From: Miscanthus floridulus
Lineage: Eukaryota; Streptophyta; Magnoliopsida; Poales; Poaceae
Assembly (NCBI RefSeq): GCF_019320115.1
Contig: NC_089584.1
Coordinates: 99,311,792 to 99,375,791 of the forward strand
DNA: 64,000 nucleotides
Reading direction: 5' to 3'
The notes beneath the pieces were generated by a model. The model was not told where the DNA came from. It saw only the letters and a list, made by a program, of their open reading frames with translations, and did no database searches. Below are positions 48,150 through 59,499 of the stretch, in pieces. Each line of letters opens with the position of its first letter. Position 1 is the first letter of the stretch. A program made the translations under genes and the position numbers.

Positions 48150-48415
48150 CGATAGTCCCTTCGGTTATCTCAAGCAAGTCGTATTAATGTTGTCTTAAAT
48201 ATTTTAAACTTTGACTACAAATAACTTCTTTTGGGTTGAGTTTAAAAATATAAAAGTGATGTAAGTAGATTCATCTCGAAATATAGTTTCATAAAAATAT
48301 ATATTGACTATATTTTATAAATATTTTATAGCAAAAAGTTACAGTCAAAGTCGTTTCTTAAAGACCATGTCGATGTCCAAAACAACTTGTTTTAGAGAAC
48401 CGGTGGAGTATGTGT
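48150..48415. mobile_element. Stowaway-like MITE remnant
   Basis: Starts 'tagtcccttcggttatctcaagc' and ends 'agaaccggtggagta', with 'aaactttgactacaaata' in between. Typical of old Stowaway copies. Confidence 0.4.
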
Positions 48416-48679
48416 TTGGTTAGAGACATGTGCCTGGGAACACTAATTAAGACATATCGCATATTAGTCTTGTATATTGCTATAACTATTCATAGAGAAT
48501 TATACATATTTAAATCAGATAATTGATTTGTGTTGTCACAACGTTGTCTGTTATTTTGAAAAGAAAAAAAGAAAGAAAAAGAAAGACCGAATGGTGCTAA
48601 TCACTTCTATTAATGCTAGACAAATACGGTTGCCTGTGGCCAGACGTCCAGAAACATGTGCCGGAGCCAGGCAACCAAC

Positions 48680-48917
48680 GCCTCGTTTAGATTGCAAAAA
48701 AAAATCAAACTTATGAATAGTACTACTTTCGTCTTATTTGGCAAATATTGTCCAATCGTAGACCAACTAGGCTCAAAAGATTAATCTCATGATTTCCAAC
48801 TAAACTGTGTAATTAGTTATTTTTTTACCTACATTTAATACTCCATGCAAGCGGCTAAAAATTGATGTGATAGAGAGAGTGAAAAAACTTGGAATTTGGA
48901 TGGCATCTAAACGAGGC
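48680..48917. mobile_element. MITE with GCCTCGTTTAGAT ends
   Basis: Perfect 13-bp TIRs GCCTCGTTTAGAT / ATCTAAACGAGGC, 238 bp, flanked by CCAAC on both sides. Same family as 50104-50344 and related to 25366-25605. Confidence 0.8.
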
Positions 48918-49426
48918 CCAACACTAATTACCACCAGGCCAGGCAACAGGATCGAAGTTCAGGGTTGCAACTAAATAAAGTACAGACATATCATAGGCAG
49001 CGTCCAATCCAGACAGCTACTCTCCAAAGCAGCATCAAACATGCCCTTAGAACGGACGACAAGACAAATCGAGCTTTCATCGCTTCATGTCCATGCCTGA
49101 TGTGTTTCCTTACCCTGCTAATAATGAATGCTTCTCATTAGTGCGTGTACTTTTCTATCAAACAAAAAAACATGATAGTGTCTCGCTTTTCAGCTACATC
49201 TTTTTTTTTATCCCGTTATATACGTAGAAGAATATCTATATATCGCCGCCCAACGACGACCCGTCTTTGTGACAAAGCAAATACAAACAAGCAAGCTAGG
49301 AAGAGTACGTGCCCGAGACATAGCATCCAAATGTAACATTCATGTCTAATCTGGGACGACACTAGCGGTGCACCGCTGAATAATCTTAACTGATCAACTT
49401 TGACCCAGCAATTTGCAGCCTAACTA
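48918..49426. other. Spacer, no gene seen
   Basis: No credible coding frame or repeat structure recognised. Confidence 0.4.
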
Positions 49427-49646
49427 GGGCGTGTTTGGGACCGCGGTCGTCGACCGCGCGGTGCGGTATGGGCACCGCGAGCTCCGAGTTATGGTGGCGT
49501 AAACGCGAGCACCGCGAGCTGCTAGTTTATTTTCGCGACTCCCGTGCCGAGTGCGGTTGAAAGAATCGTCGCGGCCGCAGAGCGTTTGGCGCTTTATTTC
49601 GATTCTTTCCACCGTCACCGCGGAATACGCAGTCCCAAACACGGCC
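49427..49646. mobile_element. GC-rich MITE, Tourist-type TSD
   Basis: TIRs GGGCGTGTTTGGGAC / GTCCCAAACACGGCC differ at one base; flanked by CTA (49424-49426, 49647-49649). The interior is unusually CG-rich (GACCGCGGTCGTCGACCGCG, GCGGCCGC). Confidence 0.8.
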
Positions 49647-49682
49647 CTAGCGGGCAGTCGGCCATTCGGCCTTAAAGTTCAC

Positions 49683-49762
49683 AGCGCGCGAACAGAGGTA
49701 GATCCCGCGCGCGAACAGAGGTAGATCCCGTGCGTGCAAACTGCAAACAGAGGTAGATCTAT
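49683..49762. repeat. Short tandem repeat, about 23-30 bp unit
   Basis: Three copies of GCGAACAGAGGTAGATC or close variants in a row. Confidence 0.8.
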
Positions 49763-50103
49763 CCTGTGTACGTAGGTTCGTCCAGGTCCATCTACCCGCT
49801 TTCATTTATTATTGAGGGCAGAGAACAGGATGATCGAATCGATTGGCAAGCCTTCATTTGGTTGTGCCTGGTAGTAAACGATCGTATCTAGTGCCTAATG
49901 AGGGTGATGACGCTGCCTAACCAACACGTACACCATATCTAGTGCTGACATTTATGGGCAGGGGAGGGTTCGTTTCAGCTAGCTATCACTCACGTCTGTC
50001 ACATGTCATTCCACACACAGTACAAAAGGACGTTATTTGCCTCTTCCTGCAAGCTAGATATTATTCCAACATTTAGCAAAATCAAAAGCACAACAAAAGC
50101 CTA
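49763..50103. other. Spacer, no gene seen
   Basis: I see nothing identifiable here. Confidence 0.4.
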
Positions 50104-50344
50104 GGGCCTTGTTTAGATGTCATTCAAATTTCAAGTTTTTTCACTCTCTCCATCGTATCAATTTTTAGCCGCTTGTATGGAGTATTAAATATAGTAAAAA
50201 AATAACTAATTACACAGTTTAGTTGGAAATCACGAGATGAATCTTTTGAGCCTAGTTGGTCCACGATTGGATAATATTTGTCAAATAAGACGAAAGTTGT
50301 ACTATTCATCGAGTTAAAATTTTTTTTTGCAAAGTGAACCAGGC
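50104..50344. mobile_element. MITE, same family as 48680-48917 in opposite orientation
   Basis: Starts GGGCCTTGTTTAGATG and ends AACCAGGCC, flanked by CTA. The core 'taactaattacacagtttagttggaaatca' is the inverse of the core at 48680-48917. Confidence 0.75.
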
Positions 50345-50639
50345 CTAGATATTCAACTAGTGTCACAGAAACTGACAGATGCTGTTTGCTCGAGGATGGA
50401 TATATGGAAGAGGAGCATCAGATCAGAATCCAAGAGGGCCGGAGTTAAGTAGATAGAGCGGTAGCTAGGGTTGAGCTTTCCTGGGCGCGTCTCTCCGCTT
50501 CGTGTTGGACAGGCGACCAAGCAAACGGTGGACGCTCCGCCGTCCACGGAAAATGGCGTCGGTAATTAGCGCGCGGCTGCGGCTGCCGACGTTGATGGAA
50601 TAGCAAGTGACCCTGGACAGAACAACGCTGTCTCAGGGG

Positions 50640-50725
50640 TATCTGCACTGTAAAATTTCGATTCCAAGTTGCATTCACCCTGGCTTATCTGCACTGCAAA
50701 ATTTCGATTCCAAGTCGCATTCACC
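50640..50725. repeat. Direct duplication, 40-bp unit
   Basis: TATCTGCACTG.AAAATTTCG...GCATTCACC occurs at 50640-50679 and 50686-50725 with two or three differences. Confidence 0.85.
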
Positions 50726-50729
50726 TTTT

Positions 50730-51100
50730 TCGCATGTTAGTTCAGTCAGACTTATTCAATTAGTCAACAGTATTTTTCTCTCTCAACAAATCAGCACCAG
50801 CCAGCTCAAACCAGTCCAGAAACCAACCAACGAACACGCCGATTATTTAAAAACATTTGTCGCTCGTAGCATCGGCAGATATGCTAAAAAATCTGCTAGC
50901 GGATCATCATCGGCACAGAATTCAAATCATGACCATGCTGGTGGACGAGAGTATGAAGTAGATCATCGACGACCCTGTTCGCTTGTCTTATAATCCATAT
51001 TTTTTTAGTTTGTTTTTAGCTGAAACGATGTTTTCTCTCGTAATAAACCAGTCGAAATAGTATTTCAGTTTTTTTTTTCAGCGAAACGACGGAGCCGTTC
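50730..51100. mobile_element. Two Tourist-like MITE fragments
   Basis: 50730-50845 carries 'gtcaacagtatttttctctctcaac' and 'accaaccaacgaacacgcc'; 50972-51098 carries 'ctgttcgcttgtcttataatcc' and 'agcgaaacgacgg'. Both are partial. Confidence 0.5.
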
Positions 51101-51378
51101 TTTTCCTCAAACGACATAACACGTTTAAATACATGTACGCAGGCTGGGACACAAGACAGGATCAGATAGAGAGAGAGGTCGATTGGTGACGGGTACCATT
51201 TTGTCTGGCGTCCCCGCAGATTAAATAAACTAGTCACGCTCAGAGGAATAATGCTCATGTTGTATTGAAATAAACCATTTCCAAAAAAAGTCATAAAAAC
51301 AAACTCAAAAAGCCTGTCCAGCTAGCGCAACATGATGCCTTGCAGTTGCAGGTCCCAAAACATACATGATGCAGGCAA

Positions 51379-52603
51379 GATTTTTTTTTTTAATTTTAAC
51401 ACTTTAAAAAAACTAAATTTAAATCAAACATGGTCAGTTTTTTTTAAACTAACACTTTTTGCCGTGTCTATTGCCCTGACGCGGTCAAACGCCTGTGCCG
51501 CGCGGCAGAGGGCTGACGTGGCGGCGACCGGAATCGCTGACCGCTGACGGGGTACGGCCTGCCACGCCATCGACCTTGGTGCGGTAGTGACGCGTCTTGA
51601 GCCGTTGCGCGACAGAGCCAAATAAAACCCCGCGGCCAGTCCCGCCTGCCTGAGCAGCAAGCCCGCCTGGCCGCCGCGCCCGCCGCCCGCCCGGCGGTAC
51701 CTGGACAGTTTAATCGGAACGCGTCGCGCCGATAGTGGGAGTTATTCTAAGTATTGCTTGACGTAAAATCAATAGTGGATTTGTTTCTGTCTTTTGTTGA
51801 ATTAGTTTTACGGCCAAATAGAGAATTTGATAAGGCAACGATTTTTTCCGTCTTTCATAATACGGTTAACCATGTTAACTAATCGATTACGAAAAATTAG
51901 ATCAGATTGAAACGAATATTTTTTTAAGGGAAGTTATTTCTTGGGCTTTTTGGCCCCCATATTGTAGGATCGGCGGCGACACGACCATGGACCCTGGCTT
52001 CCTCGACCCCTCGCGCTCGACGCCGGCCACCGGCGTCGAGATGCGGCGGGACTGCCGGTTCCCGAACTAGTTGCTACTTAATCTCGCCGGCAGTGCTACT
52101 GCGACGCATAGAAACGAATATGAAGCAAATAAATGAAGTCCGTGCACAAGTTGACAAGTTGCCGCATAACATTTTCATTGATTTGACATAAGTTTGACAT
52201 AACATAACCAAATAACCCCGCAAGTTTCGGACGCCGATATTCGTGTGGCTGGCGGCGGGGCGCTGTGCGGCTGGCGGAGGACGCGGCGGCGGGCGGGCGG
52301 GCAGGGGTGCGTGCGAGCGGGGGGCTCGCTCGTGATATTTATTTGGCCCCGCCGCGCCATGCTCCATGGCGCGGCACTGCCGCGCGCAAGATTGGTGGCG
52401 CGGCAGGCCCTGCCCCGTCAGCGGTCAGCGATTCCGGTCGCCGCCACGTCAGCCCTCTGTCGCGCCACCATGCATGGCGCGGCACAGGCATTTAGCCGCG
52501 CTAGGGTAATAGGCGCGGCCAAAAGTGTTAGTTTTTTTTAAAAAAACCGACCATGTTAGATTTAAAATTAGTTTTTTAAAAGCGTTAAAATTAAAAAAAA
52601 ATG
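51379..52603. mobile_element. Small non-autonomous Mutator-like element, same TIR family as 25303-45104
   Basis: Ends GATTTTTTTTTTAATTTTAAC and (inverted) CATTTTTTTTTAATTTTAAC; long TIRs run through GGTCAGTTTTTTTTAAACTAACACTTTT, CTATTGCCCTGACGCGG and CTGACGTGGCGGCGACCGG. An 8-bp direct repeat GCAGGCAA flanks it (51371-51378, 52604-52611). The interior has no gene I recognise but shares 'gttgacaagttgccgcataacat' with 26075-26100 of the large element, so it looks like a deletion derivative. Confidence 0.8.
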
Positions 52604-52644
52604 GCAGGCAACATCCCTATCGGATCATCACGCGTACAGGTACT

Positions 52645-53184
52645 TAAGCCTGGGCAAAATACCCGATACCCATTACCCGTACCCGAATTACCCGAACCCG
52701 GACCCGAATTACCCGAACCCGAGGTACCCGATCCCAAATTCGGATAGCGATTTTGATTACCCGAAATTAGTTTGGGTAATTCGGGTAATATCCCCCGGTA
52801 CCCAAACTACCCGAACTACCCAAAGATTTGTTTTTGTCTTTGTATTTATCATGTGTTGTTAGCTGAACCATTTAACTTATCACTTTATTAGAATATAATT
52901 CTCTCTATTTGAATGAGTGACTGTAATATATTATTCTCTACAAATTGCTATTGAAATTCTATACAAATTGCTGCTGAAATTATGTATAGATCGCTACTGA
53001 AATTTAGTGTAGTTGGTTGTTTTCTGTAAATTTGGGTATATCGGGTAATACCCGAACCCGAACCCGAATTATCGGGTACCCGAATCTGCGGGTAGTGTTT
53101 TTTCGGGGGTAATATCGGGTAGCAATTTTCATTACCCGAATTACCCGATCCGAAAAAATCGGGTAACCCGAACGCCCAGGCTTA
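52645..53184. mobile_element. hAT-type non-autonomous element with ACCCGAA sub-terminal repeats
   Basis: Perfect 11-bp TIR TAAGCCTGGGC / GCCCAGGCTTA and a perfect 8-bp TSD CAGGTACT (52637-52644, 53185-53192). About 130 bp inside each end is packed with TACCCGAA/ACCCGAACCCG words in both orientations. Length 540 bp, no ORF. Confidence 0.9.
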
Positions 53185-53199
53185 CAGGTACTGCACGTA

Positions 53200-53215
53200 G
53201 GGGGGGGGGGGGGGG
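53200..53215. repeat. Poly-G tract
   Basis: Sixteen consecutive G just right of the hAT element. Confidence 0.9.
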
Positions 53216-53347
53216 ACCTCTACGTCAACGACAAAACCGTTGCGATCGCGCATGTTTACATACGCGTTTATTATCGGGTCATGACAAGAGAGACCGACGT
53301 GACGACGACGAATGTCGCGCTTGCTCTCTCGACATTTGTTTTTGTCG

Positions 53348-53417
53348 TGCAAATTTCCATCAGAACAGTGACGCTGAGACGTGTGTAGGTCTATACAAAT
53401 TTCCATCAGAACAGTGA
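53348..53417. repeat. 22-bp direct duplication
   Basis: A 22-bp unit beginning CAAATTTCCATCAGAACAGT occurs at 53348-53369 and 53396-53417. Confidence 0.85.
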
Positions 53418-53827
53418 TGCTTCGTTCCAAAGAAGAGGCAAGACAAGGAAACAAAAGCATGGGCGAAACGCGCAGAATGATTAAAGACGGTCGAGGTGGT
53501 CTGGGCAATGACTTGACTTGGTTCATCATGCACAGTACTCTTGAACAAAATGATGGGGCGTAAGTATGCGTTTACATGCCTCCTCTGCTTTTGTTTTGTT
53601 GCAATACATCTTTGAGAGCCTCCGAAACCCTTTTCGCATATATTGTCTGTTTCTTCAGAAATTGTGGTATGACATGCCCAAAAAAACAACAGATAGTATT
53701 CCGTGTGTAGTGTACAATACGGGCTACAACGGCACTAGAGTTATGGTGCAAATTGTTTCAAAAAATAGATTTATGGTGCAAATGGAATTGTTTATTTTTT
53801 CTCTGTACTTCGTATGTACGAACAATG
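53418..53827. other. Spacer, no gene seen
   Basis: No recognisable gene or repeat; short ORFs only. Confidence 0.4.
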
Positions 53828-53952
53828 TGTTCGGCCCGGCTTGTCTCAACTTGTTTCAACTTATTCTCTCTCACAGAACACTATTAAATCAGTTAAAATC
53901 AGCCGGAACAAGCGAGTACACAGTAGTGTTGTGTACCAGCCGAACGAGATGA
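53828..53952. mobile_element. Tourist-like MITE fragment
   Basis: Starts 'gtgttcggcccggcttg' and ends 'accagccgaacgag', with the core 'ttattctctctcacagaacac'. Confidence 0.5.
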
Positions 53953-53989
53953 AACACATCGGTCTTACTACTCTGCTGGCATGTTCTTT

Positions 53990-54480
53990 TACACAGGTGT
54001 CGACCAAGCATGCCTGAAAATTGAAAAACGCGTTTGAAGGAGCATTATGCATGCAAGATGGTCGAGTAGCACGAAAGCACCCCACTGTGTACTTGCCACT
54101 GTTTGCGCTCTGAGAAAGCCGGCACGGCCGCATCTGGCGTGGCCACGTCCTGCCAAAAAACGGTGCGTGCCAGCCGTCAGTTGGGAGGCAGCCGCGGCGG
54201 GCGCACGGCTCGAAGTCGGAGTCGAACGAAGACCCGTGCTGGTGCTGCCTCCCCAGGGCCCTGCCCCTGCTCCTCTGCCAACGCGCGGCGGCCAGCCGGC
54301 CACGGCAAGGCTATCGCTTTGCTTGCTCGCTTGAGCAGTTGCGCCTGCGCCCGGCGGCCCGGAGTGTTGGGCCGCTGCAGGCTGGCACACCCACCGTACG
54401 TTTTCTGGTTGGCGCAGCGGCCGAGCCCTCGGTGTAGGCCGGCCCGCGATGCCGCGACGAGATGCTGATGGATCCAGGCA
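53990..54480. other. GC-rich segment without recognised gene
   Basis: Sharply more GC-rich than its surroundings. Three overlapping frames of about 95-133 codons are open on both strands, as expected from base composition. It could be a captured gene fragment, but I recognise no domain. Confidence 0.35.
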
Positions 54481-54546
54481 TTCAGCCTGTTTCGATCGGT
54501 GAGCTCGGCTTGGGAGGTGGAATGGACTGACTACATATCTTCTATA

Positions 54547-54890
54547 AGATTTTTATGTTTGTTGTCTTCCACTTTTTCAGCAAATCAAAAGTTGCCACAT
54601 CATATGTGATTAAAAAAAAGATAAAACGAAAATAACACACATATACGTCACATGACAGCTTCCGGGAGATTTTTTATGTTTGTTATCTTTCACATTCAGA
54701 AAATCAAAAATCTAGAATGACAAAAAGAAAATAACAACACGTATCCAACCAATAGGCAGCTTACAACAGAAAATCAAAATGAGGAATGACAAAAAAAAAG
54801 ACATCACATTTACAACACATATCCAGCCAATAGAAACAGATTACAATAGAAAATTAAAATCTGAAATGACAAAAAAAAATGACAGTGTAG
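54547..54890. repeat. Imperfect tandem array, unit about 80-120 bp
   Basis: Successive blocks repeat GAGATTTTTTATGTTTGTT...AGAAAATCAAAA.CT.GAATGACAAAAA...ACAC.TATCCA.CCAATAG.CAG.TTACAA, shortening towards the right. Confidence 0.7.
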
Positions 54891-55264
54891 AGTCAACAGA
54901 TGCATGTGTAGACTGCACGAATGGACAGGGGCATGGCACCACGCAGGTTATTCAATTCGTCTGGTTAATTCATACAGCTGAAAATTTTCCACTGAAAATT
55001 TAAAATTTAACTATTTTTTTTCTAAAAAATTATATTTCAGGGCCCTAAAAAAGAACCACATTTCTGGCTCCATCACGCTGACGGGCAGGACCGCAGGATC
55101 GACCGAGCCACACCCATCCGGCCATCCGTGGTGCGGCTCACGGGCATCACTTGGTGGCCCACGGCCCACCGAGCATAGGGCTTCGAAAGGTTGATGCGCC
55201 GTGCGCGCGTACGCGCTATTAATAAGAATCTCAGCAAAGATACGTGTCCTGTTCTTTTGGTTTA

Positions 55265-56997
55265 CTAGACAGCGTGTCCGCTGAGGGATAACTAATTTTT
55301 TTTTACTAAAAATATATGGATCGCACGATAAGATAACAATACTGTTAAATTAAATACCGACGTTAAAGTAATATTTAATTCAAAAAAACAAAGTTCGTGA
55401 AATTAACACAGTCACGGAGAGCGCGGCGTCGCAGGCTCACAAACTCTACTGTATAGACTTTTTTGTGATATGGCTAAGATAATATTTTATATCGGCAGAA
55501 AAAATTCTTCAATATCCATTTCTTTCATGTGCTAATAAATCTATGAATAAGTTCCGCTGTATCTCCATATAATCATGTACACACAGGTTCGAGTATATAT
55601 GTAAATATTAGTGCCTGTCACATGGATAATACTGCGTGTCTTAAAAAATCTCTCATAAAATTTTAAAACAAAGTATGTTATACTCACCGTATAAATATGT
55701 GTGGTTTTAGGACTATTCCACACAGACATATATTGTAGAATAAGATATCCACTTGAGTGTCTGTTCCAAGATGTTGAATTAGGTGTTGTAATTCTTAATT
55801 TCGACATATTTTTTTTAGGTAAAGGCAACCAATGGTGACACTTTTTTTAGTGGTGCATAATTTTATGGTGCACCTCTTGACTATTCAATTAAGGACAAGT
55901 TAGCACTATAAAGGCTCAAAAAAGCTGCTGAGAAGGCCAAGATTGAGTTTTCCTCTACTATGCATACTAAAACCTATGTCCTCGTTTATCATTGCCGATG
56001 CTTTTGATGCAAAGCAATTCAACATTACCATGATCAGATATAAGTTTGAGTCTCTTGTGAACAATCTTATAGAGGGACTCTCATCCTTTATGTTGGAATA
56101 TCACACCAAAAAGTATCCACATTTTATCCACGATTTATTTCCCATGAATACATAAGGGTACTATGATAACACTAACTACACCAAATGAAAGATTAGAGAG
56201 AATTTGCATTGCCTCCAGAATGATTTATTTATTAAGTTCTTTAGACTCTACAAGTAGTTTTGAAATATCTGTTTGCATGTCTTACCTCGTATCCGAATTC
56301 AAAATTTTGTAGTTTAATTAAAATATTTAGGTGATTGTATATATATAATATTTAATACAAGAATAATCTATGCATGATCTTCTTGAAAGATTTCTACAGT
56401 GTATAGACATCTTCATTTTTCATGCATACCCGTGCTAACGCTACGGTAAAAACAAAAGGACAATATATCAATTAAAAAATAAAAACAAAACTCATGCTCA
56501 AAGTTAAAGAGATAAATTATGGATGCTTGAATTTTATCATCCATTATCTATCGGCGTGCCTATAAAATAGACTGAATAAACAATTAAACATAGATAGGAA
56601 ATTAAATTAATGAAAGGACCGTTGCAAGACATCAATCATCTCATAGCTTCGGACAATATCGCAAAACTACTAAAAACTGTAACTGTGCCCTCACCTCAAA
56701 CATTGTTCAGATAAATAGATTACAATGAAAGAAATAGATATCAGAGATTTCTTCCTGTCAATATAAAACATTATTTTAGCCGCATCACGAAAAGGTATAT
56801 AAAGTAGAGTTTGTGAGCCTACGACGCCGCGCAATCCGTGACTGTGCTAAATTCATAAACTTTGCTTTTTGGATTAAATGTCAATTTAACGTTGGTATTT
56901 AATTTTTACAGTATTGTTATTTTATCGTGCAATCCGTGTGTTTTTAGTATAAATTATTAGTTATTCCATAGCAACGCACGAACACGCTACCTAGCAT
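55265..56997. mobile_element. Long-TIR element carrying an HSP70 fragment (Pack-type)
   Basis: About 240 bp at 55265-55500 recur inverted at about 56750-56997, including CGCACGATAAGATAACAATACTG versus its TGCACGATAAAATAACAATACTG counterpart and GGCTCACAAACTCTACT in both. Outer ends CTAGACAGCGTGTCCG / CTAGGTAGCGTGTTCG. I cannot define a TSD and the superfamily is uncertain (Mutator-like is the best guess). The interior holds an HSP70 remnant. Confidence 0.65.
55876..56090 (+). pseudogene. Fragment of an HSP70 (mitochondrial DnaK-type) gene
   Basis: In one frame KDKLAL, a TAA stop, then RLKKAAEKAKIEFSST; after a +1 shift near 55975, FIIADAFDAKQFNIT and RYKFESLVNNLIEGL. This follows the HSP70 ATPase-domain order, and the ITADA.GAK..NIT wording favours the mitochondrial/DnaK type. 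It is a roughly 70-residue piece with a stop and a frameshift, lying between the long TIRs, so most likely captured by the transposon. HSP70s are ATP-driven chaperones; this piece cannot function. Confidence 0.8.
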
Positions 56998-57004
56998 AAA
57001 TATA

Positions 57005-57385
57005 AAGAATGAAAAAGAAGATAAGAAAGATTGACATTAGGCCAACTCCTTTTAATTCTTTACAAACACATCTGAAAGTTAACATGTGGGCTGTGGTTGT
57101 GGGTATCAAATCAAAACAACAAAAAAACATAGATTCAACCATAAGTAGCATTTGTCCTCTTTTTTTTGAAAAAAGAAAGATACTACAGAGTTACAGGATT
57201 GTCAATCTTATCAGCACCATTATTTTTAGCAATTGTAGAACTCAACCAAGACACTCATTGAAGTGCTATATCCCTAGCTCACAACCCAATTAAGAGTAAG
57301 TTCTCGCAAGCCTAGCTCTCTATTTATTATTAAACTACATGAAGGGCTCTGAAATAAAGACCACTATCTCCTACAACTAAAAAGA
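57005..57385. other. AT-rich spacer, no gene seen
   Basis: One 94-codon frame at 57009 has no recognisable motif and is AT-rich noise in my view. Confidence 0.4.
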
Positions 57386-57387
57386 AA

Positions 57388-57503
57388 ATGATTATTGTTT
57401 CCTTCTATGTATTATTATTTTCTTCCATGCATCATTATTGTTTCCTTCCATACATGATTATTGTTTCCTTCCATACATGATTATTGTTTTCTTCCATGTA
57501 TGT
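57388..57503. repeat. Minisatellite, about 25-bp unit
   Basis: Four to five copies of ATTATTGTTTCCTTCCATACATG-like units. Confidence 0.85.
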
Positions 57504-57654
57504 GGCCTTAGGTGATCGATTTATTTTCTTCAAAGCAGGCGGGGATCGTAGGGATGGAAGTTTCTTTTTCTATCGCGTGGGGTATCGCACGGGGTGGACA
57601 GACGGACGAACCAAAATAAATGTTGCACCAAAAGATGTTCACGCTTTGTTCTTT

Positions 57655-57770
57655 TTAGTTATAGGAGATAAGCCGTACTTTTTTAGACAACGAACATTAT
57701 TTTTCTCTCACAACAAATTAGTCAATAGTACTTTCAGCCATGACTTATTAGTCAAGCGAGCAGGACGTCT
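57655..57770. mobile_element. Tourist-like MITE fragment
   Basis: Carries 'ataagccgtacttttttagac', 'tttttctctcacaacaaattagtca' and 'agtcaagcgagcagg', the same family as other MITE fragments here. Confidence 0.5.
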
Positions 57771-58084
57771 AAACCACATAAAAGTGGAAGAGAATAAGGT
57801 AAGAAATATGCTAGAAGATATTTAGAAATACTGTTCCGAGAAGCGTATAGGCCCCGCACGGAGAAATTTTTGGCTCCACGCCCCCCCCCGGCAGCCAGGC
57901 CCTGGCCAGGTGGAAGTTAAGTTTTACATGGTCAGACCATTTCTTTTTACATTTTTTGTCCAAGAAGAGAGACAATAGTCCCGTTTATATGTTTCTTTGG
58001 TTTCTTTCTTTTTCATTATGTCTTCATTTTGTGTATTGAATCTTCTACTCTTTAATTTATTTGACTCTATTTATGTTTTCAACA

Positions 58085-58860
58085 GTACGAACATTCATTC
58101 AGTGAACTTAGAACATTTTTGCATAAAGATAGAACATTTTTCTCATAAAGCTATAACATTGTGTTATTCACAACATTTTTCTTTTTCCAAATAGAGCATT
58201 CTTCTCATAAAACCAGATCATTTTTCCTCTAGTTCTAGAACATTATTGTTGTGAACTGAACATGAAACATTTTTTGTGAACTTATAACATTCTTCGTTTC
58301 AATCTAGAACATTTTTCTCATAGATCCGCAACATAGTCTTCTTGAATCAGAACATTTTTCTCCTAAAGATTTAACATTTTCTAGTGAAGCTAGAATGTTT
58401 CATTTTTCTCGTAAAACTACAACCATTTTCTCATGAAACTAGAATATTTATGAGTAGAATGCTCTAGAACATCTGATTTTCTTCTAAATCTAGAACATGC
58501 TGCTATCTTGGCCTCAGAATACTTACTGTGAAGCTGGAAATTTTTCTTTTCAACTTGGAACATTTTGTCATGAAGTTGGATTTTTCCCTCGTCAACCAAG
58601 AATATTTCCACACGAAGCTGCAACGTACTCCCTCCGTTCCAAATTATAAATCGTTTTGATTTTTTTGGTTCATCCATTTTGGTATGTATCTAGACATAAT
58701 ATTATATCTAGATGCATAGTAAAATGGATGTAACAAAAAGTCAAAACGACTTATAATTTAGAACGAAGAGAGTATTTCTATTAACTTTATTTAAAACATT
58801 GTTCTCCTGCACTTGGATCAACTTTCTCATCAATATGGAACATTGTTCTGTTAAATCTCT
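58085..58860. repeat. Decayed tandem array of AACATTTTTCTC-type units
   Basis: About 20 irregularly spaced copies of (A)GAACATTTTTCTCATAAA or variants, roughly every 25-40 bp, interrupted by a Stowaway MITE at 58628-58772. Diverged minisatellite; no ORF. Confidence 0.75.
58628..58772. mobile_element. Stowaway MITE
   Basis: TIRs CTCCCTCCGTTCCAAATTATAA and inverted CTCTCTTCGTTCTAAATTATAA, 145 bp, TA on both sides (58626-58627, 58773-58774). Confidence 0.9.
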
Positions 58861-58869
58861 TTGGATCAT

Positions 58870-59320
58870 CTAGTAGTGGATCAGTCGGGTTTCATTGGGT
58901 TTCTCGTAGTAATGGTGTGAACGGAGAGGGACAGAGAGGGAGAGGAAGAGCTAGGGTTAGGCACTGACCATCCATTGAGTAGGGGATCTGGCCATCAGGT
59001 TCATCGGTGAAGTTCTGCGCTAGGCAGCGACGGTCGGAGAAGAGAGAGCGACACAGTGAAGACCGTGGTGGCGCAGTACAGTGGCAGCGGCGGTGCTTCC
59101 CGTCACTAGCTGCGCCCCTCTGTTAGATCGGAGTAGGGTTTCTAGGTGGGGCGTACGGCTCAGGCGAACCTCGTTCTGAGAGCCACCGACCTCACCTCTA
59201 TTTAATGCGTAGTGTGACGGGGGCCCGCCAGCCATAGATGGACTGGGCGCCCCCGATCAGGGCGCGAGGTCAAGGCCCAAGTGGCCGTTGGGCCACTGTG
59301 GTTGGAAGATCAAACCAACA
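58870..59320 (-). repeat. Probable 3' LTR of the copia element
   Basis: In sense it starts TGTTGGTTTGATCTTCC directly after the PPT. The distal boundary is uncertain because the partner LTR is outside the window. Confidence 0.6.
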
Positions 59321-59330
59321 TTCTCCCCCT
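59321..59330 (-). other. Polypurine tract of the copia element
   Basis: Minus strand AGGGGGAGAA immediately before TGTTGG. Confidence 0.8.
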
Positions 59331-59499
59331 TGATCTCAACTCATACTTTAACTTTAAACTTTGACTTTAATCCTTTTCACTTTTATTTGTTCCATCACAG
59401 ATTAGTGCATAGAGCATGCTTCATCGTCACGGTCAATCGCCGATAGACTTAACAGCTACAATACACATCTCTGTTCTGAAATAGATTCTTTAACTTTAG

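Noticed and set aside
53990..54480. Possible GC-rich gene
   Set aside because: No recognisable domain, start context or splice pattern; open frames fit base composition.
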